From: Monilinia fructicola
Taxonomy: Eukaryota; Ascomycota; Leotiomycetes; Helotiales; Sclerotiniaceae
Direction: 5' to 3'
Assembly: GCA_008692225.1 (NCBI GenBank)
Contig: VICG01000001.1
Location: 2,457,501 to 2,521,500 of the forward strand
Length of the DNA: 64,000 bases
The position numbers and the translations under genes were made by a program. Position 1 is the stretch's first letter. The number at the start of each line of letters is the position of its first letter. The notes below the pieces were generated by a model. That model ran no database searches. It saw only the letters and a program-made list of their open reading frames with translations, and had not been told where the DNA came from. Of the stretch, positions 46,871-58,592 are shown piece after piece.

Positions 46871-47670
46871 ATGTATCGAAACAAACAGAGAGCGCAATCA
46901 CTTATCACTCACTTATCACGACAAGGTAGTACCAAACCACGAAGCAAGAAAAAAGCAACTCATCACCCACCAGACGAGCCAAAAGATATGGCTCCTGAGA
47001 GCACCAAGTGACTGGTAAGTATGCCTTTTACGTCGCCTTGGGGGGAAATGGACGAGAGACGAACTAACTATGCACTCTAGGCCATACCTCCTCCACAACT
47101 CCACAAAAGCACATGGCGAAGAAGAGAGGAAATCGATGTGTATGGCAACCGCTCAAGACATCACAAGCATCTCCATTCCCAATCAGCCTCCTTCATGAGA
47201 AATGCCACGACCGACCACCTAGAACTCTCCAAACATCCTCAAATGGGGCATTAGAGGCGTCTAGTACAGCCACCTGGGGTCAGAGCCCACTCTCGCTCCC
47301 ACTCCGGGTCAAGGCGATCCAGCTCGCACCAAGTCTTACCTCAGATCAAAAGATATCGGGACAATTCCCCGCTCCCTGCATTTCAAAAGACGCTCGACGA
47401 CAGCCCGTCATCCCCAGGGCAAGGAAATCCCGACCCTCACAACGGCAGTTTTACAGAACACCGTTCTGAAGATGGGCAGATGTGACCCGGGGAACGGCGT
47501 GTCGTCATTCCCCTGGGCCCTTCGACCCCCTCGGTCCGTTCATCCGCCTCCCGCCCCATCTCCTCCTCACGCCCACCACGGTCCAGACTATAAATCAGGA
47601 CTGTGGGAGCGTGGGGGAAAGAGGGCTATCGCTCCGGGGCCGTCGCGAACGGATTGCGATCTGGGCCAAG
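46871..47670 (+). pseudogene. possible decayed or misread gene, GC-rich
   Basis: Locally GC-rich. One reading frame looks protein-like from ATG 46871, crosses a good GT-AG intron (47015-47081, GTAAGT donor, CTAACTATG branch, CTCTAG acceptor) in register, and continues to about 47670, ending at another GTAAGA donor. That frame has four stops: TGA 47009, TAG near 47254, TGA near 47480 and TAA near 47590. Each could arise from CGA, CAG or CAA by one C-to-T change. I do not recognise the product (basic, His/Ser/Arg-rich). Alternatives are a non-coding spliced RNA, a short spliced protein using a different donor, or chance. No repeats flank it. Confidence 0.25.
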
Positions 47671-50041
47671 GTAAGAAGCTTCTACTCGCATCCTGTTTCG
47701 ATATGCCTCGTGCTGCGGCTAAACTTTTCTCAGGTTTAATTTTCATTCGCGGTGTTGCTTGTGGATTTTGGGAAAACAACTGCTGGGAGAGAAGGCTATA
47801 AGCGGTTGTACCTGGTGTCGAAACCTTACAGTTATATGTATATTGATTATCATCGTCGATACTACATTATTTGTGTATCTGTACAGCTTGTGAACCCTTG
47901 CTTTCATATAATGATTCTAGAATTCTGTAGCAATATATCATACATTACTAACAACCACTTCTGGCATGCATTCTTCCAATTCTCAAGACCCTGAGAACGG
48001 GTAACAAGGGACGATTTTTGCAGAGGTAATGGGTTTCACCCGATCGTGGTATATAATTCCTTCTATATTACTGTTTACATGCTCTTACATTTCAACTTGC
48101 GGATTCTAGCATTACCTCCGCCTATCATGGAGATAACTTGGCAGGCACTTGCAGCTTAAATGGCTGGCAGTGGTTACCTTCTCATCAATCTGGTGTAATG
48201 GGAGCAGATGAACTTTACTTTAGGGTTTGTTTTTGCGATACACTTGAGCTTGAATCAGAATGGGACAACACTCTCATCCCTTCAAAACCTGTTGGAAATT
48301 GGCCTCTGACTGTGACCCTTCTTGGCAGGTTCTTTTTGAGAACGAACGTGCATAATGCAAATTCAGGAGTAAACGGTCACGTCACTTCTAAGCACGACCC
48401 CTGAGATAGTAGCAGCCATGTCGAAAAAATGCAGTCATTTTGTCAAGACAGACAACGATCAGGTACCTTGCTGTTTGACCAAAAGAAGAAGATCGAGATT
48501 GGTCACCGTTAAGCTTACTTGAAAACTTTCACTAGCTTCTATACTTTGATCAGAACAAATCGACACTATGGAAGTTGATATACCACGCAAGAGTCTAGAA
48601 TAAAGATGGTATGAAGGTTAGAAGGTGCTCTGTAGTCGCACGAGCTTGATTGATCATCGAGTTATACTTAGGATCATGTTGTATGTGCAGTCTCCCAAAA
48701 GAAAAACAGGTTTCAGCGAAGCTTCAGTAGATATCACAGCTGGCTCCGAGTCAGTTTCAGAAGAGTTTGGGTAGACTCTTCTTAAGCTTCTGTTTCATTT
48801 TATGTTGCAATCTATGATATTCCTTGACGACGAACACGATTTGGAAAGTAGAATGCCAAACGTCGACATAGCACATGGCTAACATGTTCGGTATTCACAT
48901 GCAAAAAATGAACGGAGTAAGTAGACACTGCTTGTACACCGTGACACTAAGAGGGTAAACCAATCAGTGTATATCAAATTGGACGTGCAACAAACACCAA
49001 AACTCTCAAGTCATTAATAGCAAGGTATGATGTTCAAAGCTGGAGACTACCAACGCTGAATAGACCACCGAAGATCTTCAGAATTGAAAGACTAGGTTGG
49101 AATAAGAATCATGATATTGATTTTCACGATTAGACAACAGGGAAACAAATAGTCACTAAACCATGGAAAGTAATACATTCTCCGTGATAACGCTTTGCAT
49201 CATCAATCGGGCGGCCAGTACAACTAACCACCTTGGTTACGACCGGTGTTTGCTTTCTTATCCATTAACTCGGGAAAGTTCCCATATTCCCAGGAAGGAT
49301 TACCATAACAAACCTGTATGGGAGAGGTACTAATTCCTTCTTTCTCGTATGCCAAGCCCGGTACGCTCAAAACCGAGATCGGCCCCTGATTAGTTGAACG
49401 AGCCGATATAAGTGTGCACGCTGATAGTTTGATAGTTGACACCCAGACTTTCTTGGCAATCATGCTGGTCAGAATCCAAGGCCCTGCGAAGCAAGATTGA
49501 TTAATCGGACATCAACGATCGAAAAGGGAATCTAAAGAGATGGTCTAAAGAAGGTTTGCGTGGGGGGGTATTGTGGATATCTACGTAGGTAAGTAGTACA
49601 GCACAGTGGTACTTTTCAAGGAATATGAGGAATTTCCATCTTTCATGCGAAGACAGAGAGCAGAGGTAGGTAGGAGGTAGGTAGGTACCAGGTAGGTAGG
49701 GACTAGGTGGATCGAACAAAAGCCGTTGGTTGATAAGAGAACTTGTAAGAGAACTTTGGGGTAATGGAAGCTTTGAATATTGCCAAGAACTATTCTACTC
49801 TACTCGATTGGTTCAATTAGTTCAATCGATCACGTTTTATGGGGAACTGGGTAGAATAGTCCCGCTTACGAAACCAAAATGGCAATTGCCAATTCATGAA
49901 AATTACCCCTTCATCACCCAATACAGCAATATCGAGATTTATCTCCAGATTTAAGCCGTCGATCATCAAAACATCCGTCTTCCGAAAATCCACTTTCATA
50001 TGTTGATATCACTCCAGTCACAGTCTACAGTACAGAGTAGT

Positions 50042-50055
50042 CACTCTATAGAGTG
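50042..50055. promoter_or_regulatory. perfect 14-bp palindrome CACTCTATAGAGTG
   Basis: A perfect inverted repeat about 825 bp before the MIOX ATG and about 285 bp before a TATA box. A half copy (tatagagtg) follows directly, then further actct/cattactc units up to 50130. Could bind a dimeric regulator; no experimental analogue known to me. Confidence 0.35.
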
Positions 50056-50339
50056 CCTATAGAGTGACTACCTGGGTAGCTAATCGCTCTGGTCATTACT
50101 CCTAGTCATTACTCTAATCATCACTCTAGTCCCCTCACTCACCCCCACACATCGATTTTCTACGCGATGACCCCTAAACAAATGATCTTCATTATTTCAT
50201 TCCTTCCCTTCCATTTTGAACGAGTCAATTTACTCACTCGCAGTAAATAGTCACAGTTATGGCATCATTATGACCAATGAGGTTGACTACTTACATGTTA
50301 TAATGATGATGTTAGTCAGGCACTAGTCCTTCTCATTTC

Positions 50340-50346
50340 TATAAAT
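50340..50346 (+). promoter_or_regulatory. TATA box candidate for MIOX
   Basis: TATAAAT 535 bp before the ATG. If used, the transcript has a roughly 500-nt leader, G-poor and rich in A and C. An intron in the leader cannot be excluded. Confidence 0.35.
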
Positions 50347-50439
50347 CTGCCTGCTTTACCCCTCCATAAGTCTATCAATCAACAGGTTCATCGATCCATT
50401 TACATACAAGATCTATATCTATCTACACGTATCGTCCAA

Positions 50440-50700
50440 AACCCCAAAACTCTCAAGACTTCAAAACTCTCAAGACTCCAAAACTCCACAACCCCAAACT
50501 TTCAACACTCCAAAACTCCACAACCCCAAACTTCAAAAACCTTCAAAACCCTTCAAAAAACCTCCCAAAAACCCAAAAAAAGACTTCCAAAAAAAAACTT
50601 CCAAAAAAAAAACCTCCAAAAAAACCTCCCAAACCCCGCCAAAACCCTCAAACTCCAAGACTCCAATCATCAAATCTTAAACATTTTATCTTCCCCAGAA
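50440..50700 (+). repeat. G-poor AAACTCC/TTCAAAACC degenerate repeat
   Basis: Around 25 imperfect units of the caaaactcc, cttcaaaacc and aaaaacctcc kinds. Almost no G on the + strand, strongly A/C-rich. Probably within the MIOX 5' leader. Confidence 0.7.
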
Positions 50701-50880
50701 TCTATCCATTAATATAATCAAGAACTTCTCTACATCTATCACGTACAGTCAAACATTATAACTCCCCCTACTTGTATCTTCAAATTCCATTTGAAGTTCA
50801 CTTTTTAAGACCTTTCTCAAACATACTTCTATAATTATCTTATCTTTCTTCAATATCTTATATCTTATATATTCTTAATC

Positions 50881-51920
50881 ATGTCTCCAAGTGCAACCTC
50901 CGAATCTCAGCAAGTTGTCCTCGCCCACAAGGGAACCAATGGTCGAGCATTGGAAAGAGTAGCAGACGGTATCGAGGAGCTCAACCGAGCTCGAGCCGAC
51001 ATCAGGGACCTGGACACTCCGTCCAAGTTCGACGCCAACAAAGACAAGAGTAAGTTCCGGCAGTACGAAGAAGCTGCAAATCATGTGAAGGAATTCTATC
51101 GAGAGTAAGCATCAGACACCTTTCTCGGAACTACATGCAAGCTAACAACGTGACAGACAGCATCTGAAGCAGACCTACGCCTTCAATATCAAAGTTCGGA
51201 AAGACTTTGCCGTCAGGAAGCGAACCCCAATGACAGTATGGGAAGCGATGGAGATGCTCGATAAATATGTGGACCAATCAGATCCCGATACGGATGTAGG
51301 TCAGATAGAGCATCTCTTACAATCAGCCGAGGCAACCCGAAGGGACCAAAGGCAGCGTTGGTTCCAGTTCACAACTCTCATACATGATGTGGGTAAGCTG
51401 TGGGGCAAACTTGGGGCGGAAGGCCAGTGGGACGTAGTGGGAGATACCTTTCCAGTAGGCTGCGAGTACTCCAAATCCATCCAGTTATACGATTCTCTCA
51501 AGGACAACCCAGACTACAACAACCCAGAATACAACACCAAGTTTGGAGTTTACGAAGAAGGTTGCGGACTCGATAAGCTCCTCATGTCTTGGGGACATGA
51601 TGAGTGTCTTTACCAGATTGTCAAGGATCAATCCAACTTGCCAGAAGAAGCACTATACATCATCCGATACCATTCATTCTACCCATGGCACAGCGAGCAA
51701 GCCTACACATACTTTATGAATGAGGCTGATCACAGGGGACTGGCCGCTGTGAAGGCGTTCAACGCATATGATCTTTACAGCAAGGATGACGCACCACCAA
51801 ATGTGGAAGAGCTCAAGGTATGATTATCCGCAAATGCATAGAAAACAAGAAGCTAACCTCTGACAGCCATATTATATGGACCTCATCAACGAATTCATGC
51901 CAGGTGTTATCTACTGGTAG
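50881..51920 (+). CDS. myo-inositol oxygenase (MIOX, 312 aa)
   Basis: Diiron enzyme that cleaves myo-inositol with O2 to D-glucuronate, the entry step to uronate catabolism. Exons 50881-51104, 51157-51817 and 51867-51920; introns 52 and 49 bp. The HD-type metal site is complete: QFTTLIHDVGKLWGK (His-Asp), SWGHDECLY, IIRYHSFYPWH, and the late Asp in FNAYDLYSK. Substrate-lid sequences PVGCEYSKSIQLYDSLKDNPDYNNPEYNTKFGVYEEGCGLD are also typical. The protein ends FMPGVIYW, the usual C-terminus. Length is slightly above animal MIOX (about 285) because of an N-terminal extension with a basic/acidic helix. The frame is intact. It lies 4.7 kb from the SDR/MDR pair, which could act further down the same route. 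Confidence 0.96.
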
Positions 51921-53151
51921 GGAACTTGGAAGGGAACAAAAGTTGGTATAAAAATTATAAAAATGGATAGAATTTTGGTTTCGCAATGCAGGTCAAGGGT
52001 TTTTTGTAATATAGACTTTATTAGGCATATAGGTAACTTAATTAATGATTTGCAGCGCGAATAACCAAGCACACTTGTGACATGGCTTGCTTTGCAAAAT
52101 ATGAGGTTTGTTCTTGACATCACATCTGTACGAGCTACCTCACCCGGATCTACTTCCGGTCTGAGGATATGTCAGATCAAGGATAATATTGCAACCTGCA
52201 CTCTCGGCTCATGCAAGCGATAGCATTCCATGCCAACAATAAAACTCTTAACCAGTTGGATGTAGGTTATCAAAGATTGTATCATCCATTTCACACAACC
52301 TTACAATCTTATCACGGATCGTTTACAGTCCTGAACTCGTGCTATGAGTGTGACAGATAAAAGCCAACCTGACTTCGATGGCTTTGATCTTAGTGTCTGT
52401 TTTGCGAAAAGAATACAAAGTAAGTCTGGAGATGGTACGATCAACGATCATTCATCCAATAGTCTGCTAAGAGGACTCGATCTCAGGTTAAACAGCAATA
52501 AAGAAATTTCCCTGCTCGCACGTTCGCAATACCGCCTCGCTGCAGCCCGGTGGCTGAGCCAGTCTTTTACAAGACGGGGGCTACCACATCTTCATCATAT
52601 AAGCAGTAAGATAGATAGGATAAGCGTGAGAACAACATCTGCCTGCCGGTGATTCGCGTAGTGATGATGCATTCGCAATAAATTGAATGTGTTGTAACGA
52701 TTAGCGGAGTCAATTTCATTGTATAGAATTTCTTTTGAGTATATTATATGTGCTTTAGAACTATTTTTCATGCCGAGGTGGTGTTGAGAAGATCCAGATC
52801 CATCCTCGCAAGGCGTGGTGAAGATACCCGTGACTTTGTGCGGACTTCGAGACCCCTATAGCAACACAACTTGTAAAGCGTGGTAAGGCTCCCTCTTCTG
52901 TTCAATGCAGGTTTTCTGGTTGGATCATCAATCTTCACCAGAAATTGGAGGGTCTCTGGTGATACTTTCCTGCAAAGTACATTGAATGAGTTACTCACAG
53001 TTGGACACCCCTCTGCCAAAGACGTGACCAAATATTTATCCAACATTACGACCACGGGATGATAGCTCGAATTTGAAGTGTTCAGAGATAGCCTTGCGAT
53101 GGCTCTAATCCATTGAAGGTTCAGATCAGTTTGGGGACCCATCGAGTCAGC
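51921..53151. other. intergenic, MIOX to ankyrin gene
   Basis: A 102-aa frame at 52344-52652 begins with ATG (MSVTDKSQPDFDGFDL) but has no recognised domain and no splice support; it may be chance. Otherwise nothing seen. Confidence 0.5.
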
Positions 53152-55555
53152 ATGCCTACTCCCAATACCGATCCTGCCGATACCTCACCAGAGGAATGCG
53201 AGCGATGTTTTGCTTTCCTACAGACCATCCAAGGACAAGAATTTCTGCAAGCATTCTATAAGGAGCACAAAAGGCGAAGACGTATGAGCAAGCCCAACTC
53301 CATCCACGGGAAACTCTTGAAACTATCCGAGTTTAAAAAAAGATCACGAATGGGAAGCACACAAGAAAGACATCTTCTTCTACTACATGCGAAATTTCAG
53401 CTCCGCCGGCATATTTCGAGAGATAACCGCGGCGGGTTATCAATTCTCGAGACGATCGTAAGTTCAGCAATCAAGTTCTCGCATGCAATGACTAACGTGT
53501 GCGAAAAGGCCTCGAACGTGCGATAATAGATTGGAAGCATGGGGTTATCCCCTAAATCCACAATCCAGACAGATATTCATGGGCCGGTTGCGAGAAGAGG
53601 CTGCTGCTTGGGAGGGCAAAATAAAACTTGAACTTGTCCAGAAGGGCTTCCCGGTTACATCTGGCGGACCAGAATCAGATGCTGACGCTGGCCTGGATTG
53701 TTTTACCCCGGATCCCTTGGACTCACCAACTCTCGGGGTTATCAGTGGGAAGACAACAACCGATCATGTAGAACCACTCAATATAAGTGAGCCCAAGTCC
53801 ATCATGAAACAAGGTTCGGGGCTCCTACATTACCCTTTTCCACTAGATTGTATAGACCTTTCGCAGAACACTCTTGAGAAACCCACTAACGATGGTATAC
53901 CAGCCGGTGCTACTATACCTTCTTTGGCGAGTTCATTTATCTCACAAGAAGCAGTCATTTGGGGCGAAAATCAAGAAAATCATAATAAACCCACCGAGTT
54001 TATAGATCCAAGCGTACTCAACTCACCGGTCAAAAATGATACCGATTCGGGTGATCATTCGATGGAAGCAACAGGGAGAGTTCCAACATGCCAACAAGAG
54101 GATGGCATCCAAGAGGAACGAGAGACCGCGGCGGCTGATCCAGACAGTTGGATGGTCGACCAAATACCCGAAAGCCCAAATCAAGCCTATTACCAGCTCT
54201 TCGATGCCAATTCCATGATACCTTCCAATGAAATGAACTCTCTTCTACGGCAGAAACTAGATCCTCTCCATCGACCATCCATACTACACACGATCCCTTG
54301 CAGAAACGACCATATGGATGTCGTACTCAACAAGAGGAACGTATGCGATTGTGGCGTGACTCAGGTCCATGCTGTCTGCATGTGTTTGATCGATTTGCCC
54401 GACCGTCTGCTTCTGACCGTCCTAAAACATGTCTTCAAGAAAGACGAGATGGATGGGGCGGGAAATACCCCACTTCACTACGTTGCGGCAGCTGGACGAA
54501 GAGAAGTGCTTGAATACATGCTTGCATCGGGTGTCAATTCTATACGATTAAATACCATTGGTCAGAGCTTTCTTCATGTTCTGGATGCCAGCCGATTTAG
54601 TGACGATCTGATAAATTTTCTGGGGACATTCAAAGAGAGCGGTCTATTAGAGCAGCGTGACCATAATGGTCGAACGGTGCTCCATGGTCTCCTTCGAAAT
54701 CCCATCCTTCCTCATGTATACCATGACCTCATAGACTTCTACGGACCCGAACGAGCAATACAATTCTCGCTTCGGGATAATCAAGGTCTTAATGCCGCAC
54801 AGCATATACGAAACGTTGCTCAGGCTCAAATCCCTTGTGCATCATATGGCCATGTTGGTTATGCCCAAGCTACTGTAGTCTACGATAACATCGCCAATCG
54901 ATTCATCACACCGACGGAAATCCCGGGCAACTCCGTCGAGGAAACACAAAACCGCATTGCGGTCCTTCGGGACTCTAATCCTAGCGTGGCCCATTCCATC
55001 CCGAATGCCGAAGACAGCACAGGTCGTAATGCCCTCCATTGCTTGGTTCTGCCACCCAGAACCTGTACTCTGGAAGACAAAGAAAGGCGCCTCGATAAAC
55101 TCAAACAATACATCTTCTTCGGAGCAGACATTAATCATTATGATCAAGCGGGCAGAACACCACTTCTCGCCACCATTATCGAATCTCCATCTCCCACCAA
55201 CGAATCTGCCACAAAGGCAATCGTTGAGTTACTCTGCCAGAGTGGCGCTAATGTTCATCAGAAAGATCGAGACGGCAACACTGCACTTTATCACGCTATA
55301 CGTAAAGGGTATTGTGACTGTGTGGCCATTCTCCTCCAACACGGAGCTCATGTGAATTTTTGGACGTTGAGTGGACGCAGTTATCGAATGTTCTCGCAGG
55401 ATTGTATGCAAGAATATCTCCAAGTCAATGACCAAGAAGGATTCGATATGTTGCAAAAACGACTGGCGGTCGTTTCGGCTCTGGTTTCTTATGGAGCTGT
55501 ACTAGAACCAACGCCGCTTCAGGCATGGGGGTTGATGCACCTTCAACATGACTAA
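53152..55555 (+). CDS. ankyrin-repeat protein (about 783 aa), one frameshift
   Basis: Exons 53152-53457 and 53509-55555 (51 bp intron, CTAAC branch). The first ATG of the N-terminal frame is 53152 (MPTPNTDPADTSPEECERCF). One base too many in the A7 run at 53335-53341 breaks the frame: the upstream frame ends KLSEFKK and the downstream frame resumes DHEWEAHKKDIFFYYMRNF, and only the latter splices into exon 2 (TC|G). Exon 2 holds a disordered region (about 130-330), then ankyrin repeats in the C-terminal half: GAGNTPLHYVAAAGRREVLEYMLASG, HNGRTVLHGLL, STGRNALHCLV, QAGRTPLLATI, RDGNTALYHAIRKGYCDCVAILLQHGAHVN. This is a fungal scaffold-type protein; partner unknown. No nucleotide-binding or HET domain is visible. 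The frameshift is probably an assembly error. Confidence 0.83.
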
Positions 55556-56174
55556 TTAATGGGAGGAACCCATTCTGATTTATCAGAGTTGTGTCACGAT
55601 CACATACTAGAGCAAGTCAATAGAGGTCAAATAACTAGAATAAGAAAGCTAAGGAGGGAAGAGATATCTAAGAGATCTCTTTTATGTACAGTATCGCTTA
55701 GTTTAAGGCTAGTTTAATCTAAGGTAAGCGTGTCAAGTATCACGTGATACTCGTCACAAGTTGCAGAGCAACTCTTTCTTATTAGAGGCGACCCGACTGT
55801 TGGTATAAACTTGGTCAGTTAAAGTGTAAGTACTTAATCCTTTTGTTGGTATATCATCGTTGTTATTCTCTATGTAACCTATGGAATGGAGGACGACTTT
55901 ATAGACCCGTGGACGTCCTCGAGGTGCTAGTACGCCTAATACGGTTAAGCGTATTATTCGTACAGCAGCTCAATATCACATGATCCATTTCCCGACACCG
56001 ACCTTTATCAAAGCTGCAAAGCATTTCTTTTCTTATCATGGGGCGACCGGACCGAATAAAAGTATAAAGCGTAAAAAAGTTCTAAATAGCTTTGCATAGA
56101 GTACTACTATACTTGTTTTTTTGGGGAGGTTCATGCCGGGGTAAAAATTAATCGAAAAACGGAATGCGGATTTG

Positions 56175-56351
<177 letters not shown>

Positions 56352-57212
56352 ATAACATCTAGAAATGCTATATAACTAAAAAAAATAAACATTAAGTATT
56401 TATACCGTAATGGCTAAGACATACAACGTCGTAAAACTAATTCTTCATTAACGCTACCTAAGCGATGGATCTACTTATAGTCTAATTATGCTGCTGTATT
56501 TCGCCCTTGCCAAAACGTCGGCTGCACCAAGTGGATCGTTCCCGCCAACACGTTGACGACGTTGGCTACATCGCCGTCGTCCCTTCCGTAACAACCATCA
56601 ACCACATCACAGTATCACTAAGAAAAACTTATCAACTCTTGATTACATGACTCTTTATACAGCATATACAATACTCGAGTATGTTATCCTGCAAACTTAG
56701 GGGATATTCGAATCGGATTGTTTTTCTATGTGAACCCTAGTATATTAGATCTAAGCTTGGAATGTGATTGATTGATTGATTCGAACATAAACAACTGATC
56801 ATGATATGGCGCTCACCACAACAGAAGCAACGCCGGCGATGTTCCTAACAGAACCGATATTTCAGCAAGAACGATACGATATCACGATGGAAATAAGAAA
56901 AGTAGATAGATAGCTGGAGATATAATAAGAACTAGCTATACTACAATCCGTACATAGCCCACACGATACCTCGTTACAATCAGCAACCTCTTATATCTTT
57001 AATTATGACCCAATACTTTTCTCCACCTATCACAACCCTTGTTAATACTGACTACCTACTCGAGCATACCCATTATTCAACTCCTCTTGGTATCTTTTCA
57101 TATATAAAAGCTATTATTTACTTAATTACTATATCAGCACTCGCAGCAAAAAAAAAAAAAAAAAAACTTTTCAGACGCTGAAATGGTAGAACATTCTCTC
57201 TTTAATATTTAT

Positions 57213-57253
57213 GGGGGCCAGCCCCAAACCCCCGTTCCTCACTTCGTTCGAGG
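57213..57253. other. GC-rich hairpin pair
   Basis: A GGGGC/GCCCC stem at 57214-57225 is followed by CCCCC, then an imperfect hairpin cctcacttcgttcgagg (57237-57253), all inside AT-rich DNA and just after an A19 run. The form resembles GC clusters seen in fungal organelle DNA; origin unproven. Confidence 0.4.
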
Positions 57254-58592
57254 CTTCTTATAATAATAGCAATAATAACAACAATAATAACAACAACAAT
57301 AACAACACCAAGAACAAAAAATACATCAACAATACAAAATCTCAAGACTGCAAATCCGTCGTGCCAAAACCTTAGCTCCGCCCTCCCAACTATATTTTAC
57401 AGCTTCTCGACCGGGGAAAAGGGGGAGGGGGGGGGGATTCGCTTCTCCACTCCAAGGCCATCTATCGCAAGATTCACTCGGACGTGTGGTGGGTTCGCCT
57501 AAAAACCGGCTTGAAGGGAGGTGCGATTAGCGAATGTGCATTGGACCGCGTGGTACGAACAGGCACGACGCAGGAGGGCTTCCTCGTACGAGATGTTCAA
57601 GCCATGCGGAGAGAAAATGGAATGGCACTTGATGCCTTGGGCACGGAAAATTGTACAACTCATACTCGCCCCGAGCGAGGTACGATAACAAAGCTTCGAC
57701 ACGAATCCTCTAATCTCTCCTGCCCGAGAGGTAAACGGAGGCTGTGGAACTTTCCTTGGAGCTTGGTCTACTTAGACCTATCTACGGCAAGACGGTCGTG
57801 ATCCAGCTTATGTCAGGCTAAGCCAACCAAGACTAAAGCTGCTATGACCTCCGAAGAAAAGTGGGCGACAGCAAGTATATCCAGGTTCAAGTCCAATACA
57901 GATCAAGCCTGGTAATCCAAGGCTAATCAACCCTCGGCTCACTCAATCACCAACTCATTCATCAACTCATAATTTTATTTTCATAATGATTGGATCTAAT
58001 TCTACCTATGTGTAGTACTAACGTACGTAGGTATGTTGCATTCAGTAGCCCCAGGCCACCTACATACACCCAGGCACAGATAGCTCCATGCCATTCACAA
58101 TTCTCATGATCTCATAATAATCTTGCAAAAAAAGACGAATTATCAAGACAACCAAGACACACCAATACCACTCCAAACCCCAATCCCAGGCCCACCCCTA
58201 AAGCAAGACACATATAGAAAACCACCCTTTCCCACTAGCACCCGCCCCAGCCCTCTCCACAATCCACTTTCAATATAGCCATCCAACCCATAGCCACCCT
58301 TATCATTAAAGTCCAAGCAAGAGCCGGGAGAGAAGATGAACACAGTCCCAATGTAACTCCATCCAATACACAAGACAAGTGAGGTGTAAATGCCAAAAGA
58401 AACCAAACTAGCCTCACAATATACTCAACATTTGCACTAGCAGACGACAAAGTTCAATTCGATAACGCCACACACACCCTTTCCGCATTTGTTTTATATA
58501 TGCTGCAACAACAACAACATAGACGCCAGAATTCTAAAATGCAAGTCGAAGGTACTATAAAGTACAGGGATTGCTTTGGTATCGTGATTCAT

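Larger units (their letters stand above)
47671..50880. other. 3.2 kb intergenic region upstream of MIOX
   Basis: No supported gene. taggtaggtacc-type sequence at 49565-49705; a perfect 14-bp palindrome at 50042-50055 followed by cattactc direct repeats; a TATAAAT at 50340-50346; then a very G-poor leader (50400-50700) before the MIOX ATG. Confidence 0.6.
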
